Assembly (NCBI GenBank): GCA_947491945.1
Contig: CANLLN010000002.1
Location: forward strand, 1-64,000
Direction of reading: 5' to 3'
Length of the DNA: 64,000 nt
Origin: an uncultured Carboxylicivirga sp.
GTDB taxonomy: Bacteria; Bacteroidota; Bacteroidia; Bacteroidales; Marinilabiliaceae
This document shows, in pieces, positions 11,301 through 17,646 of this stretch. Within the stretch, counting starts at the first letter, position 1. Each line of letters starts with the position of its first letter. The position numbers and the translations under genes were made by a program. The notes under the pieces were generated by a model. It did no database searches. It saw only the letters and a program-made list of their open reading frames with translations, and was not told where the DNA came from.

Positions 11301-11590
11301 ATTGCGATGTTGAATACGCGCTTGCTGCCCACCTTAAACTCCTGGCTTTTAAAGCCCACAAAAGAAATACTAATCACACTTTCCTCACCGGGTACCTTAA
11401 GGTTAAAATTACCATCTATGTCGGTAATAACTCCAATGGTGGTACCCTTAACCACTATGGAAGCACCGGGTAAACCCATTTTGGTGTCATCCACCACTTT
11501 TCCTGAGATGCTAATATCCTGCGCCATGGCCGAAAAACCCATTAGCCAGAACAGTAACATCAACATTGTAATTGTTCTTTGTTTCATCAC
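8393..11590 (-). CDS. SusC-like TonB-dependent outer-membrane transporter (no STN domain)
   Basis: The 1065-residue protein has a signal peptide ending at AMAQ, a carboxypeptidase-regulatory-like domain (SGKVVDDTKMGLPGASIVVKG), a TonB-box-like stretch (LEEVVIVGFG), a plug with the SusC signature around NIRGLGTIDEG and DAASSSIYGSRAPFGVI, and a beta barrel ending in SVGLSVTF. It lacks the N-terminal STN signalling domain found in the SusC proteins at 23770 and 58778, which fits control by the nearby HTCS and not by a sigma/FecR pair. It lies 14 bases after the small lipoprotein gene and 24 bases before susD, in one operon. Confidence 0.96.
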   Translation of the reverse strand: MMKQRTITMLMLLFWLMGFSAMAQDISISGKVVDDTKMGLPGASIVVKGTTIGVITDIDGNFNLKVPGEESVISISFVGFKSQEFKVGSKRVFNIAMSSNLDLEEVVIVGFGTQKRANATGAVNTIDAEVLDSRPISNVADGLQGAIAGLNISNDLGGAPGQEMKINIRGLGTIDEGSNSSPLVLIDGMEGDLSSVNPNDIANISVLKDAASSSIYGSRAPFGVILITTKSGNKDTRVNYTSNFRFADPINIPDPVDSHTFALMINDAYMNSGQSPQFSQAQLAKILAYQRGELPYGTEAHPTQNRWYSGQQAFGNTNWYDVHLKDVVTSYEHNLNFSGGKEGVSYFFSANYLKENGVFTYADDAFSRLSVNGKIKVDLLDNLTFNWNTRLVTTENDKPSALNALFFHNLGRRFPTIPVYLPNGEYSPESLIPALTNGGRQTRNDRIVYNQAKLTFEPIKNWKFYGELGSRLENPRETRQFKKLAMTLPDGMPEYFQVLEGVIDKSDVRPNGTFLRQPPAGTSYYEKGNGHVNYLSTNFRSDYERTAGDHYFKVLVGVQTEYYYKEFTRVSSDDVLIDDKPFLPSPAGTNPLMSEKKGEWSNLGIFSRFNYVFRDKYMAEVNFRTDAASRFPSEQRWGYFPSFSLGWNIAQEGFWTSLAEQGFEMLKLRASYGQLGNQNTSSFYPYYQVMSPGASGVILGGENANKLPAPAPFTRSLTWEKIENTGVGLDFGFWGNRFRGSLDWYKRVTKDMIGPAKALPNIYGAKPPRTNNSELETEGWELELSYRDRIGSDFSYDVTVSLSDYQSTITKYDSPDGAIDGYFVGKKLGDIWGYRVEGIAKSDLEMQQWQDKYSQSSLGAYWGAGDFMYKDLDGSGSVNQGGNTIYDPGDREVIGNATPRYTYGLRLGGAYKFIDFSLFLQGVGKRDYFFDGSATFFGIAAPWQRSLYKDHLDYFRPAGDPLGANLDPYYARLKTSGENRHVNDYYMQDASYLRLKNVQIGFNLPNKHILSKYISKARLYFSGENLLTWTNLMIVDPEAVGGTEYGPGKAYPMYSTYSVGLSVTF

Positions 11591-11604
11591 TCTCTTTACT
11601 TAGC

Positions 11605-12210
11605 TTATTCTTCTGTCATTGATTTTTGCTCAAACTGCAGCTTGTACATCACCATGCTGTCGCGAGTGGTAATGTATTGCGTTTCAATCCTCCGCCTCAC
11701 GGGAATAAGGAAGTCCTCAGGAAAATACTGTTCGAGACCATACATACGGGACCCTACCTTATAGTCAATAATAGCATCGCCAATACCTGCCACCTGGTCA
11801 TTCTTAATCCAATCGTGCCCTTTGGGGAAAGGAATAACCGGAGCATTCCAACGTGCATTGGATTTTACACGGATATAAAGCCGGTTTTTGTAACTGGGTA
11901 ATAGCAAAACCGGTACTTCATACAATTTCGCTGTTTTACCTTCGTAATAAACCGTATCCACATTAACCTCACCCACTGAACCATCCGGATTATAAACCGT
12001 ATCGCGTTGCAGGTAATGATAGATGTAGGTAGTGTCCTTTGGCTGAGGATTCACAAAATCAAAATCGTAGCCACTCACAGAATCGGTGATACTGACAATC
12101 TGAAAATCAGAGGCCAGGTTGGGATCACCAAAATCATAATTCTCGTCTTCACAGGCCATCATGCTCAAGGTGAGCACAAGGGCGATGAGCCATGCCCAAT
12201 TACACTTCAT
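11605..12210 (-). CDS. Small lipoprotein of unknown function between GH18 and susC
   Basis: I do not recognise a family for this 201-residue protein. It has a lipoprotein signal with the lipid Cys in SMMACEDENYD, followed by an acidic stretch of the kind often linked to surface export of Bacteroidota lipoproteins. The rest is beta-rich (YEVPVLLLPSYKNRLYIRV) with no catalytic motif. It starts 10 bases after the GH18 stop and ends 14 bases before susC, so it is tightly co-expressed with the uptake system. By position it may be an extra surface glycan-binding or enzyme-anchoring subunit, like SusE/F; that role is inferred. Confidence 0.85.
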   Translation of the reverse strand: MKCNWAWLIALVLTLSMMACEDENYDFGDPNLASDFQIVSITDSVSGYDFDFVNPQPKDTTYIYHYLQRDTVYNPDGSVGEVNVDTVYYEGKTAKLYEVPVLLLPSYKNRLYIRVKSNARWNAPVIPFPKGHDWIKNDQVAGIGDAIIDYKVGSRMYGLEQYFPEDFLIPVRRRIETQYITTRDSMVMYKLQFEQKSMTEE

Positions 12211-12220
12211 GTTCTAATTT

Positions 12221-14740
12221 TTATTGGATGATAAACTTAGATGTATAGCTAGTGTTAGTATCTGATTCAATTTGAATAAAATAAAGTCCGGTATTCAAGG
12301 CCTGAACAGGCACTTGCACTTGGGCTTCTGCAATTTCTCTTACCACTGCTCCCCGGGTGTTAAATACTTTGCCACTGCGCAGGCGCTCTCCTGCCGGCAT
12401 TTCAATATTTAAAACCGACTTCACGGGGTTAGGAAAGACACGCATCTGACCAGCAGTATTCTCAATATCTTCCATCCCAGTAGGTGTAGTGTCTACCGAA
12501 GTAATCAGGGGATCCACATTACTGTTCAAGGAAAAGCTGGCAGCTTTCGCTAAGCTGTAGGGGTGAGATGTTTTCACATCGTTACCCATGTCCCAGTACA
12601 TGATACCACCCAGATCGTTATCGTGAATAAATTCACAACGGTCGATCACCTGATTGTAGCCGGTGATATAACGACGGTAACCACTGCCGTCAATCACACT
12701 ATTCATATCCGGTGTATAGCCATTATCCAACAAACCATTTCGCACTCCCGTTGGCGCCACGCCCTTATTCTCAACATCGGTTACAGCATCATAACCCCTA
12801 GAGGTAGTGGTGGCATAAGACAATACGATTTTTTCTTTGGGATAGCGACCACCAGCGGTAAAACGATTGAGCGCATCCACATATGTACTATATAAAAATA
12901 CATGCTTGCCCGGGCCGTAGATCTGGAAAGGAAAATAATCGACTTTATCTACATACTGCTGAGGCAAGGTATAAGCAACATAGTGTGGGGTAACCGTGAG
13001 TACTTTATCTGCCGGAAATTTAGCACGAATAGCTTCGATGACCTTACCATAGTTATCCCAGCATGTACCGTCATAACACCATTCAAAATCCAGGTCAATA
13101 CCATCAAATTCGGGCGCGATGCGAGCTACCTCATCGGCAAACTTGCTGCGAAAGGCCGGATCAGCAAAACGATCTTCCCAACCGCTAAAGCCTTTGAAAC
13201 CACCTCTTATCATATATCCGCGATGCCCCTCGTAATGACTGCGCATAATGGAGATAAAATGCTTATAGGAATAAGAATCATAGCCGACATTCTCAGGACG
13301 GTTATAGTCCCAATACGAGTCCATTACAAAAAGCGTCTGGGCCTCTACCTTACGTGTATCGCTAGGCATAGGCGTTTCCGTCATGGCCGCCTTCATATTA
13401 TCTGAAGAACGGTAGGCATTCCACAGCACAGTCTCATCTAACTTGGCATTGAGATTGACTCCAATTAACGCTGGCGTGGATTCTAAACCACTTACCTGAT
13501 AATCATGAACGCTTACTTCCATGTTAATTGCAGGATATGTTTCCCCATTAAAAGAGGCATGAAACACATTGTAATTATTAGTAGAATAAGCAGCAACTCC
13601 CAGATGCACCCACTTTTTAACTTCCATATTGTTAGGGCGTAGATAATCAACACCATTGATACGCACCACAATAGTTTTACGGGCTTCATCGCCTAAACGA
13701 ATCGAAAATCCTTCCGTATCTGACTTCTCTTTTTGGAAAATAAAGGCTCCTTCAGTCCATTCTTCGAGGTATATCCAGCTTGAGAAAGCATATTTATCCT
13801 TTGGATTAAAGGCCTTGGCACCCACATTCATTTGCGCTCCCAAACCATTTAAGGCCAGTACACCCTGACGTCCCTGATATTCTGACAGGTAATTACCATT
13901 ACTTACGCTCCCCTTATTATCGGCAAAGGGGATGTTCACTTCTCCGGCCGAATTAACTTCCAGACTCAGGATAATCAGATCATTGGACAGTAGGTATTTG
14001 TCAGCATCAATCTCGCGGTCGGCCCAGCGGGCAAAATCGGTATAGGCCACCGAACGACGATACTTGAAAGCCTGGTTATCAGCAACCAGGCTACGATCAG
14101 CGCTACCGGTGAAAGTACCGTGGTGCTTCATCTGGTAATCCACCACATTGGGGCACTGATCCTGATCAAACTTATAGTAGGCCACCAAATTGGCGTAGTT
14201 GGGATGATGCTTGTTCACCGTATTACGCCACATTAAAAAGAAGGGATCTGATATGGCTGTGTTCCAGAATCGCAACTCATCCAGACGACCTTCATAATTG
14301 TTGCCACCCAGGCTAAGTGATCCGAGGCTGACAGGTAAATCTAAGTTAATGGTTTCTGTTGTTTGCACAATACCATTCACATATACACTTGCCTGCCCCT
14401 TAGCATAAACTAAACTAAGGTGACACCATTTACCAGCCATTAGCGCAGGCGAGGATATTGTTAAGGTTCGTTCCCCAACTTTAAAAAGAAGCTTATTTTC
14501 TGTTCCCAGCTCTGTACGCAGCGCCTGAGTGCCGGTACTCAAAATAGTTGCGCCGGGTGACCAAACACCGGGGTTCATCCAAAACTGCAGCGTATAGCTA
14601 TCACTATTGGACAAGGCAGTTAGTTCATTGAGCGTCACACCGCTTCCCGTCGGCATGCTTAGTGCATAGTTATCTACTTGTGCCTGCATTACGCCTACAT
14701 AGCTTAGCAAGGCGAAACACACTATCATTAATTTCTTCAT
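12221..14740 (-). CDS. Secreted LamG-GH18 glycosidase with T9SS sorting domain
   Basis: The start is placed at the ATG giving MKKLMIVCFALLSYVG, a clean signal peptide ending in MQAQ, with a purine-rich stretch before it; an upstream in-frame ATG at 14800 would bury the signal. The mature protein has two LamG/concanavalin-like beta-sandwich domains (about residues 25-170 and 270-420). A GH18 barrel (about 450-740) contains the DxxDxDxE motif as DGIDLDFEW with acid/base Glu553. The C-terminal T9SS type A sorting domain begins near MRVFPNPVKS and ends in YTSKFIIQ. GH18 includes chitinases and endo-beta-N-acetylglucosaminidases that cut the N-glycan chitobiose core; the sequence does not settle which. 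The LamG domains suggest binding to a large glycan or glycoprotein. It heads the lipoprotein/susC/susD run. Confidence 0.9.
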   Translation of the reverse strand: MKKLMIVCFALLSYVGVMQAQVDNYALSMPTGSGVTLNELTALSNSDSYTLQFWMNPGVWSPGATILSTGTQALRTELGTENKLLFKVGERTLTISSPALMAGKWCHLSLVYAKGQASVYVNGIVQTTETINLDLPVSLGSLSLGGNNYEGRLDELRFWNTAISDPFFLMWRNTVNKHHPNYANLVAYYKFDQDQCPNVVDYQMKHHGTFTGSADRSLVADNQAFKYRRSVAYTDFARWADREIDADKYLLSNDLIILSLEVNSAGEVNIPFADNKGSVSNGNYLSEYQGRQGVLALNGLGAQMNVGAKAFNPKDKYAFSSWIYLEEWTEGAFIFQKEKSDTEGFSIRLGDEARKTIVVRINGVDYLRPNNMEVKKWVHLGVAAYSTNNYNVFHASFNGETYPAINMEVSVHDYQVSGLESTPALIGVNLNAKLDETVLWNAYRSSDNMKAAMTETPMPSDTRKVEAQTLFVMDSYWDYNRPENVGYDSYSYKHFISIMRSHYEGHRGYMIRGGFKGFSGWEDRFADPAFRSKFADEVARIAPEFDGIDLDFEWCYDGTCWDNYGKVIEAIRAKFPADKVLTVTPHYVAYTLPQQYVDKVDYFPFQIYGPGKHVFLYSTYVDALNRFTAGGRYPKEKIVLSYATTTSRGYDAVTDVENKGVAPTGVRNGLLDNGYTPDMNSVIDGSGYRRYITGYNQVIDRCEFIHDNDLGGIMYWDMGNDVKTSHPYSLAKAASFSLNSNVDPLITSVDTTPTGMEDIENTAGQMRVFPNPVKSVLNIEMPAGERLRSGKVFNTRGAVVREIAEAQVQVPVQALNTGLYFIQIESDTNTSYTSKFIIQ

Positions 14741-14917
14741 GGACTCTCTCTTTATCTTCCTTTGGCTGTTCTGTTCGCCGTAGATTGGTGCATATAGCAT
14801 CCAGCTACTTTCGGGGTAGATGTATAAAAGGACTATTCTATCAAATCTTGTTCTGCCAGTGTACGACTAAGTGTAAGGCTGTTTTATCATCCCTATCCCC
14901 CTGTCTTTGGCAGCATT

Positions 14918-14947
14918 CTTCCCCTTTTGCCAAAGCAAAAAGGGAAG
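14918..14947. repeat. Extragenic palindrome, copy 1 (CTTCCCC...GGGAAG type)
   Basis: Thirteen-base arms CTTCCCCTTTTGC and GCAAAAAGGGAAG with one mismatch surround the loop CAAA. A close relative with the same mismatch position lies at 16371-16400. Both are intergenic, so they look like copies of a REP-type repeat; this copy could also work as a terminator upstream of the GH18 gene. Confidence 0.55.
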
Positions 14948-14974
14948 AAGCATTACCTTGATCTTATTTTTTAT

Positions 14975-15003
14975 AATATCAATTTGACTAGTATGTTGAT
15001 ATT
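14975..15003. repeat. AT-rich inverted repeat after the 365-residue protein gene
   Basis: AATATCA and TGATATT (7 bases, perfect) with a 15-base loop begin 4 bases after the stop codon. It could be a weak terminator or mRNA 3' stabiliser. There is no strong T-run. Confidence 0.3.
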
Positions 15004-15007
15004 ACGG

Positions 15008-16105
15008 TTACTTAACAGCTACCTTAGCAGTTCTTGTACCTACACGTACAATGTATAAACCTTTTGTAAGCGGGATACGCACTTGCGCTTGTCCGGCACG
15101 GCGTGAAGAAATCAACTGACCACTCAGCGCATACACCTCTACCTGCTCATTGGCATCGGCGTTGGTAATCACCAATTCACCATTACTTCCATAACATTTA
15201 AGTTCATCTGCTGATGGCAGGTCGTTAATAGCAGTAGCAACAGGATCAGAAACTAAAGTTAATTCTTGATTTTCGATGGGCTCACCACTTGGATTGGCTG
15301 TAAATGTCAATTCCTTAATTAATAATGTCGTATTCTTGGCATTACCTCCAAAACGAAAAGTAAAACGCAGAGGGGCACCATCAACCTCTTTGGCAACAAA
15401 ATCATACTCACAGGCAATCCATTTGGTATCGTCGTAAGTAAGCTCAGGTAAAAATGTTACTGGGTCAACTATTTGACTAGCACAATCTCCACTTTTGAAT
15501 TCTTGGGTAGCGGTTAAAACGCCATCTACTGTTTTATGGTTTCCTGAATATGTATATCCCAATACATCAAATAATTTATTGGTTGTTGTCAACTCATTTT
15601 GGTGAATATGAAACACTACTCTCATACGAACTGTTGCCTGTTTCTCAGCCTCTTCAACTGACAGACCACTAGATGTAAGGTCAACAATACTAGGAGTTAA
15701 ATCCTTATCGGTATAGAATGCCAGATTCCACCAACCAAGCCAAAAGCCATCATCTCCGGCTACTCCGTGAGGAAATGTAGAACCGCTACCTTTCATGCAC
15801 AGAACCTTACCTACATCACCGCCCATATCAAGAATTTGAAAGTAAGAGTTTAAAATTCCTCCCTGGCCTGTTGTTAAAGAATTAAGATTTCCATTACAAG
15901 CCGTAATAAAACCATCATTCCAATTACTCATAACATCTGGATCGCCGTTTGGTGGGTTGGCTCCTGGATTGGCTTTATCCAAACTAAAAGGCCCAACAGG
16001 TAAGTTATTAAATTTATAACGGGCGGGGGTAATATCGGTTTGTGCCCATGCGCTCACAGAGAGGAGCAGAGAAAAAATACAAGTTAGTGTAAAGAACTTC
16101 TTCAT
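15008..16105 (-). CDS. Secreted protein of unknown function with C-terminal sorting-like domain
   Basis: The 365-residue protein has a signal peptide ending SAWAQ. A central beta-rich region of about 250 residues has no motif I recognise, although the spacing of WWNLAFYTD and FRFGGNAKN resembles a jelly-roll binding domain. The C-terminal 60 residues (GELVITNADANEQVEVYALS to TRTAKVAVK) resemble a Por secretion-tail/T9SS sorting domain. It has its own candidate promoter and precedes the GH18 gene after a 267-base spacer. A surface-exposed carbohydrate-binding or structural role in the locus is inferred from location and secretion signals only. Confidence 0.85.
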   Translation of the reverse strand: MKKFFTLTCIFSLLLSVSAWAQTDITPARYKFNNLPVGPFSLDKANPGANPPNGDPDVMSNWNDGFITACNGNLNSLTTGQGGILNSYFQILDMGGDVGKVLCMKGSGSTFPHGVAGDDGFWLGWWNLAFYTDKDLTPSIVDLTSSGLSVEEAEKQATVRMRVVFHIHQNELTTTNKLFDVLGYTYSGNHKTVDGVLTATQEFKSGDCASQIVDPVTFLPELTYDDTKWIACEYDFVAKEVDGAPLRFTFRFGGNAKNTTLLIKELTFTANPSGEPIENQELTLVSDPVATAINDLPSADELKCYGSNGELVITNADANEQVEVYALSGQLISSRRAGQAQVRIPLTKGLYIVRVGTRTAKVAVK

Positions 16106-16164
16106 AATACTGATGATTTATTTGTTAGTAATTACAGCGCCGAAGCACTTGCTATTGATGTGGT

Positions 16165-16172
16165 CAAATATA
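16165..16172 (-). promoter_or_regulatory. Candidate -7 promoter box for the first glycan locus
   Basis: The minus strand reads TATATTTG, matching TAnnTTTG, 60 bases upstream of the 365-residue protein gene, the first gene of the minus-strand run down to the HTCS. An HTCS-controlled promoter would be expected here. No operator is identified. Confidence 0.45.
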
Positions 16173-16354
16173 GAAGGTGGGCACATCAAGCCTTTTTAAA
16201 ATCATCTGTATTTTTTTCAGAATTGTATATTCTTTAACTTTTAATCACATTTAACTCGCACGACTTCTACTAATTAGACAATATTAGAAAAACCCCGGAC
16301 GATTTTAGAAAAGATATATGCTGAGCATTTAGCCCATCAACAATTCCCATCCAC

Positions 16355-16400
16355 CGCCTTAGGCGTCGTACTTCCCCTTGCTCTCAAGCGCAAAGGGAAG
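16355..16400. repeat. Extragenic palindrome, copy 2, with adjoining CGCCT/AGGCG dyad
   Basis: Arms CTTCCCCTTGC (16371-16381) and GCAAAGGGAAG (16390-16400) repeat the pattern of the element at 14918-14947, including the same mismatch. A perfect short dyad CGCCTTAGGCG (16355-16365) stands directly before it. It lies in the 538-base spacer between the PRC-barrel gene and the first locus. Confidence 0.5.
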
Positions 16401-16450
16401 AATGATTACAAATCGTAAGGTCAGTGAAAAAAATAGAAAATATGTGGTTT

Positions 16451-16545
16451 CCCTCACATTCAACCGACTCAAGGGTTGTAATTATATACATTTATAGCCA
16501 TGGGTTGGCTCCCATGGCTATAGCTATTCAAACCCCTCCGGGGTT
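16451..16545. repeat. REP-like multi-hairpin element
   Basis: Three hairpins are packed together: CAACC/GGTTG (16461-16478), a perfect 12-base stem TATAGCCATGGG with CCCATGGCTATA (16493-16522, loop TTGGCT), and AACCCC-TCC-GGGGTT (16531-16545). The arrangement is typical of repetitive extragenic palindromes in Bacteroidota that are mobilised in trans by REP-associated transposases. No transposase is in the window. It may also end PRC-barrel transcription. The rest of the 16106-16643 spacer is AT-rich with no gene seen. Confidence 0.6.
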
Positions 16546-16643
16546 AGTTTTTGCTTAGAGTCGAAATTTGTATCTGATCCCTCTTTTACTTTAAAATCAT
16601 GTTAGATACCAAGATTTAGGGAGACAGCATGCTGGCAGTTGAA

Positions 16644-17396
16644 TTACTTCAGCTTCACAAGATCTTCATAAAAAGAATGGGTGCGTTGCTCCACCGAATG
16701 ATCAATCAAAGCACTGGGATCATATTCGGGTGCATGCTTAATGGCGTCTTTGTCCATATTAATGCTCAATTCCTCATCCACGTAGCTCACATGCTGCAAG
16801 TACGAAAGTGGTATCAACACCTTTTTGCTCCAAGGCAACCAATTGCTTGTATCCACCACAGCGTAGGCTACCTGCCAATCCTCCTCGCGAACAATCAAGT
16901 CCTCAACATGACCGAGAGCGCCATCCTTGGCACGTATCTGATATCCGAGCACTTCATTAAAGCTACGCAGCAGGGTCTTAATCTCCTCCTCTTCTATTTC
17001 TCGGTTTTGGGCCTTCAGTACAGTTGGGATAAGGCTGGCCATCCCCACGTGTCCGGTAGCCATAAAGGGTTCATCCCAATAGTTGAGTACCCCGTAGTTT
17101 TTGTTGATTATTTCCTGAAATCTGAGTGATACCGGAGCATGTTGCTCCAATGTAGGACCATTGGCAATAAGGGCTTTCTCAACATCTAACTGAAGTGTCC
17201 CTTCCTTGCGGGGTACCCCCACCATAATGCTACGGGGAATCAGTACTTTTTTATCCTTGTTGAGTGTTTCCAGGTCAACCTGAACATAGCGTATTCGCCA
17301 TTGCTCTTCGTCGAACAAAAGGTCAACAATTTCGGCTTTCTCACCATCTTTTGTTCTAATGTTGTAGTTGGTCAAGTTTTTTAAGCTAAAATTCAT
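16644..17396 (-). CDS. Duplicated PRC-barrel domain protein
   Basis: The start is set at the ATG giving MNFSLKNLTNYNIR, preceded by the A-rich stretch common here; a longer start at 17459 adds 21 basic residues unlike the family. The 250-residue cytoplasmic protein has two PRC-barrel domains, one at the N-terminus (NYNIRTKDGEKAEIVDLLFD) and one in the middle (GYQIRAKDGALGHVEDLIV), each ending in a KKVLIP strand. PRC barrels occur in RimM and in stress- or membrane-associated proteins; the ligand or partner is unknown. It sits alone between repeats and a bidirectional terminator and is not obviously part of a neighbouring locus. Confidence 0.85.
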   Translation of the reverse strand: MNFSLKNLTNYNIRTKDGEKAEIVDLLFDEEQWRIRYVQVDLETLNKDKKVLIPRSIMVGVPRKEGTLQLDVEKALIANGPTLEQHAPVSLRFQEIINKNYGVLNYWDEPFMATGHVGMASLIPTVLKAQNREIEEEEIKTLLRSFNEVLGYQIRAKDGALGHVEDLIVREEDWQVAYAVVDTSNWLPWSKKVLIPLSYLQHVSYVDEELSINMDKDAIKHAPEYDPSALIDHSVEQRTHSFYEDLVKLK

Positions 17397-17581
17397 TTTT
17401 TTAGATTTAAAACTATTCACGCCTACTCTGTTCAAGATTTTCAGCTTGCTCTTGCGCATTCATCAATGCAGCTTGAGGTGATACCGCTAATAATAGTAAG
17501 TTCAAAAAAGGCATTTATCTTCTCCTAACAAAAGGGCATCATTAATACCTAAATACAAAAAATATCGCAATAATCCAAATA

Positions 17582-17628
17582 AAAAGCGGTTTGTAAGCCT
17601 CGCATAATGAAGCTAACAAACCGCTTTT
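17582..17628. terminator. Strong hairpin terminator after the GH2 gene
   Basis: Perfect 13-base arms AAAAGCGGTTTGT and ACAAACCGCTTTT enclose a 21-base loop, 19 bases after the GH2 stop. The minus-strand transcript ends in a T-rich run, as expected for an intrinsic terminator. Confidence 0.85.
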
Positions 17629-17646
17629 ATATTTCTAATAACCTGA

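Noticed and set aside
12902-13405. Plus-strand 167-codon frame within the GH18 gene
   Set aside because: It is antisense to the GH18 catalytic region, with no recognisable motif.
16451-16545. Structured non-coding RNA or riboswitch
   Set aside because: The stacked perfect hairpins resemble REP elements, and no downstream gene is positioned for riboswitch control.
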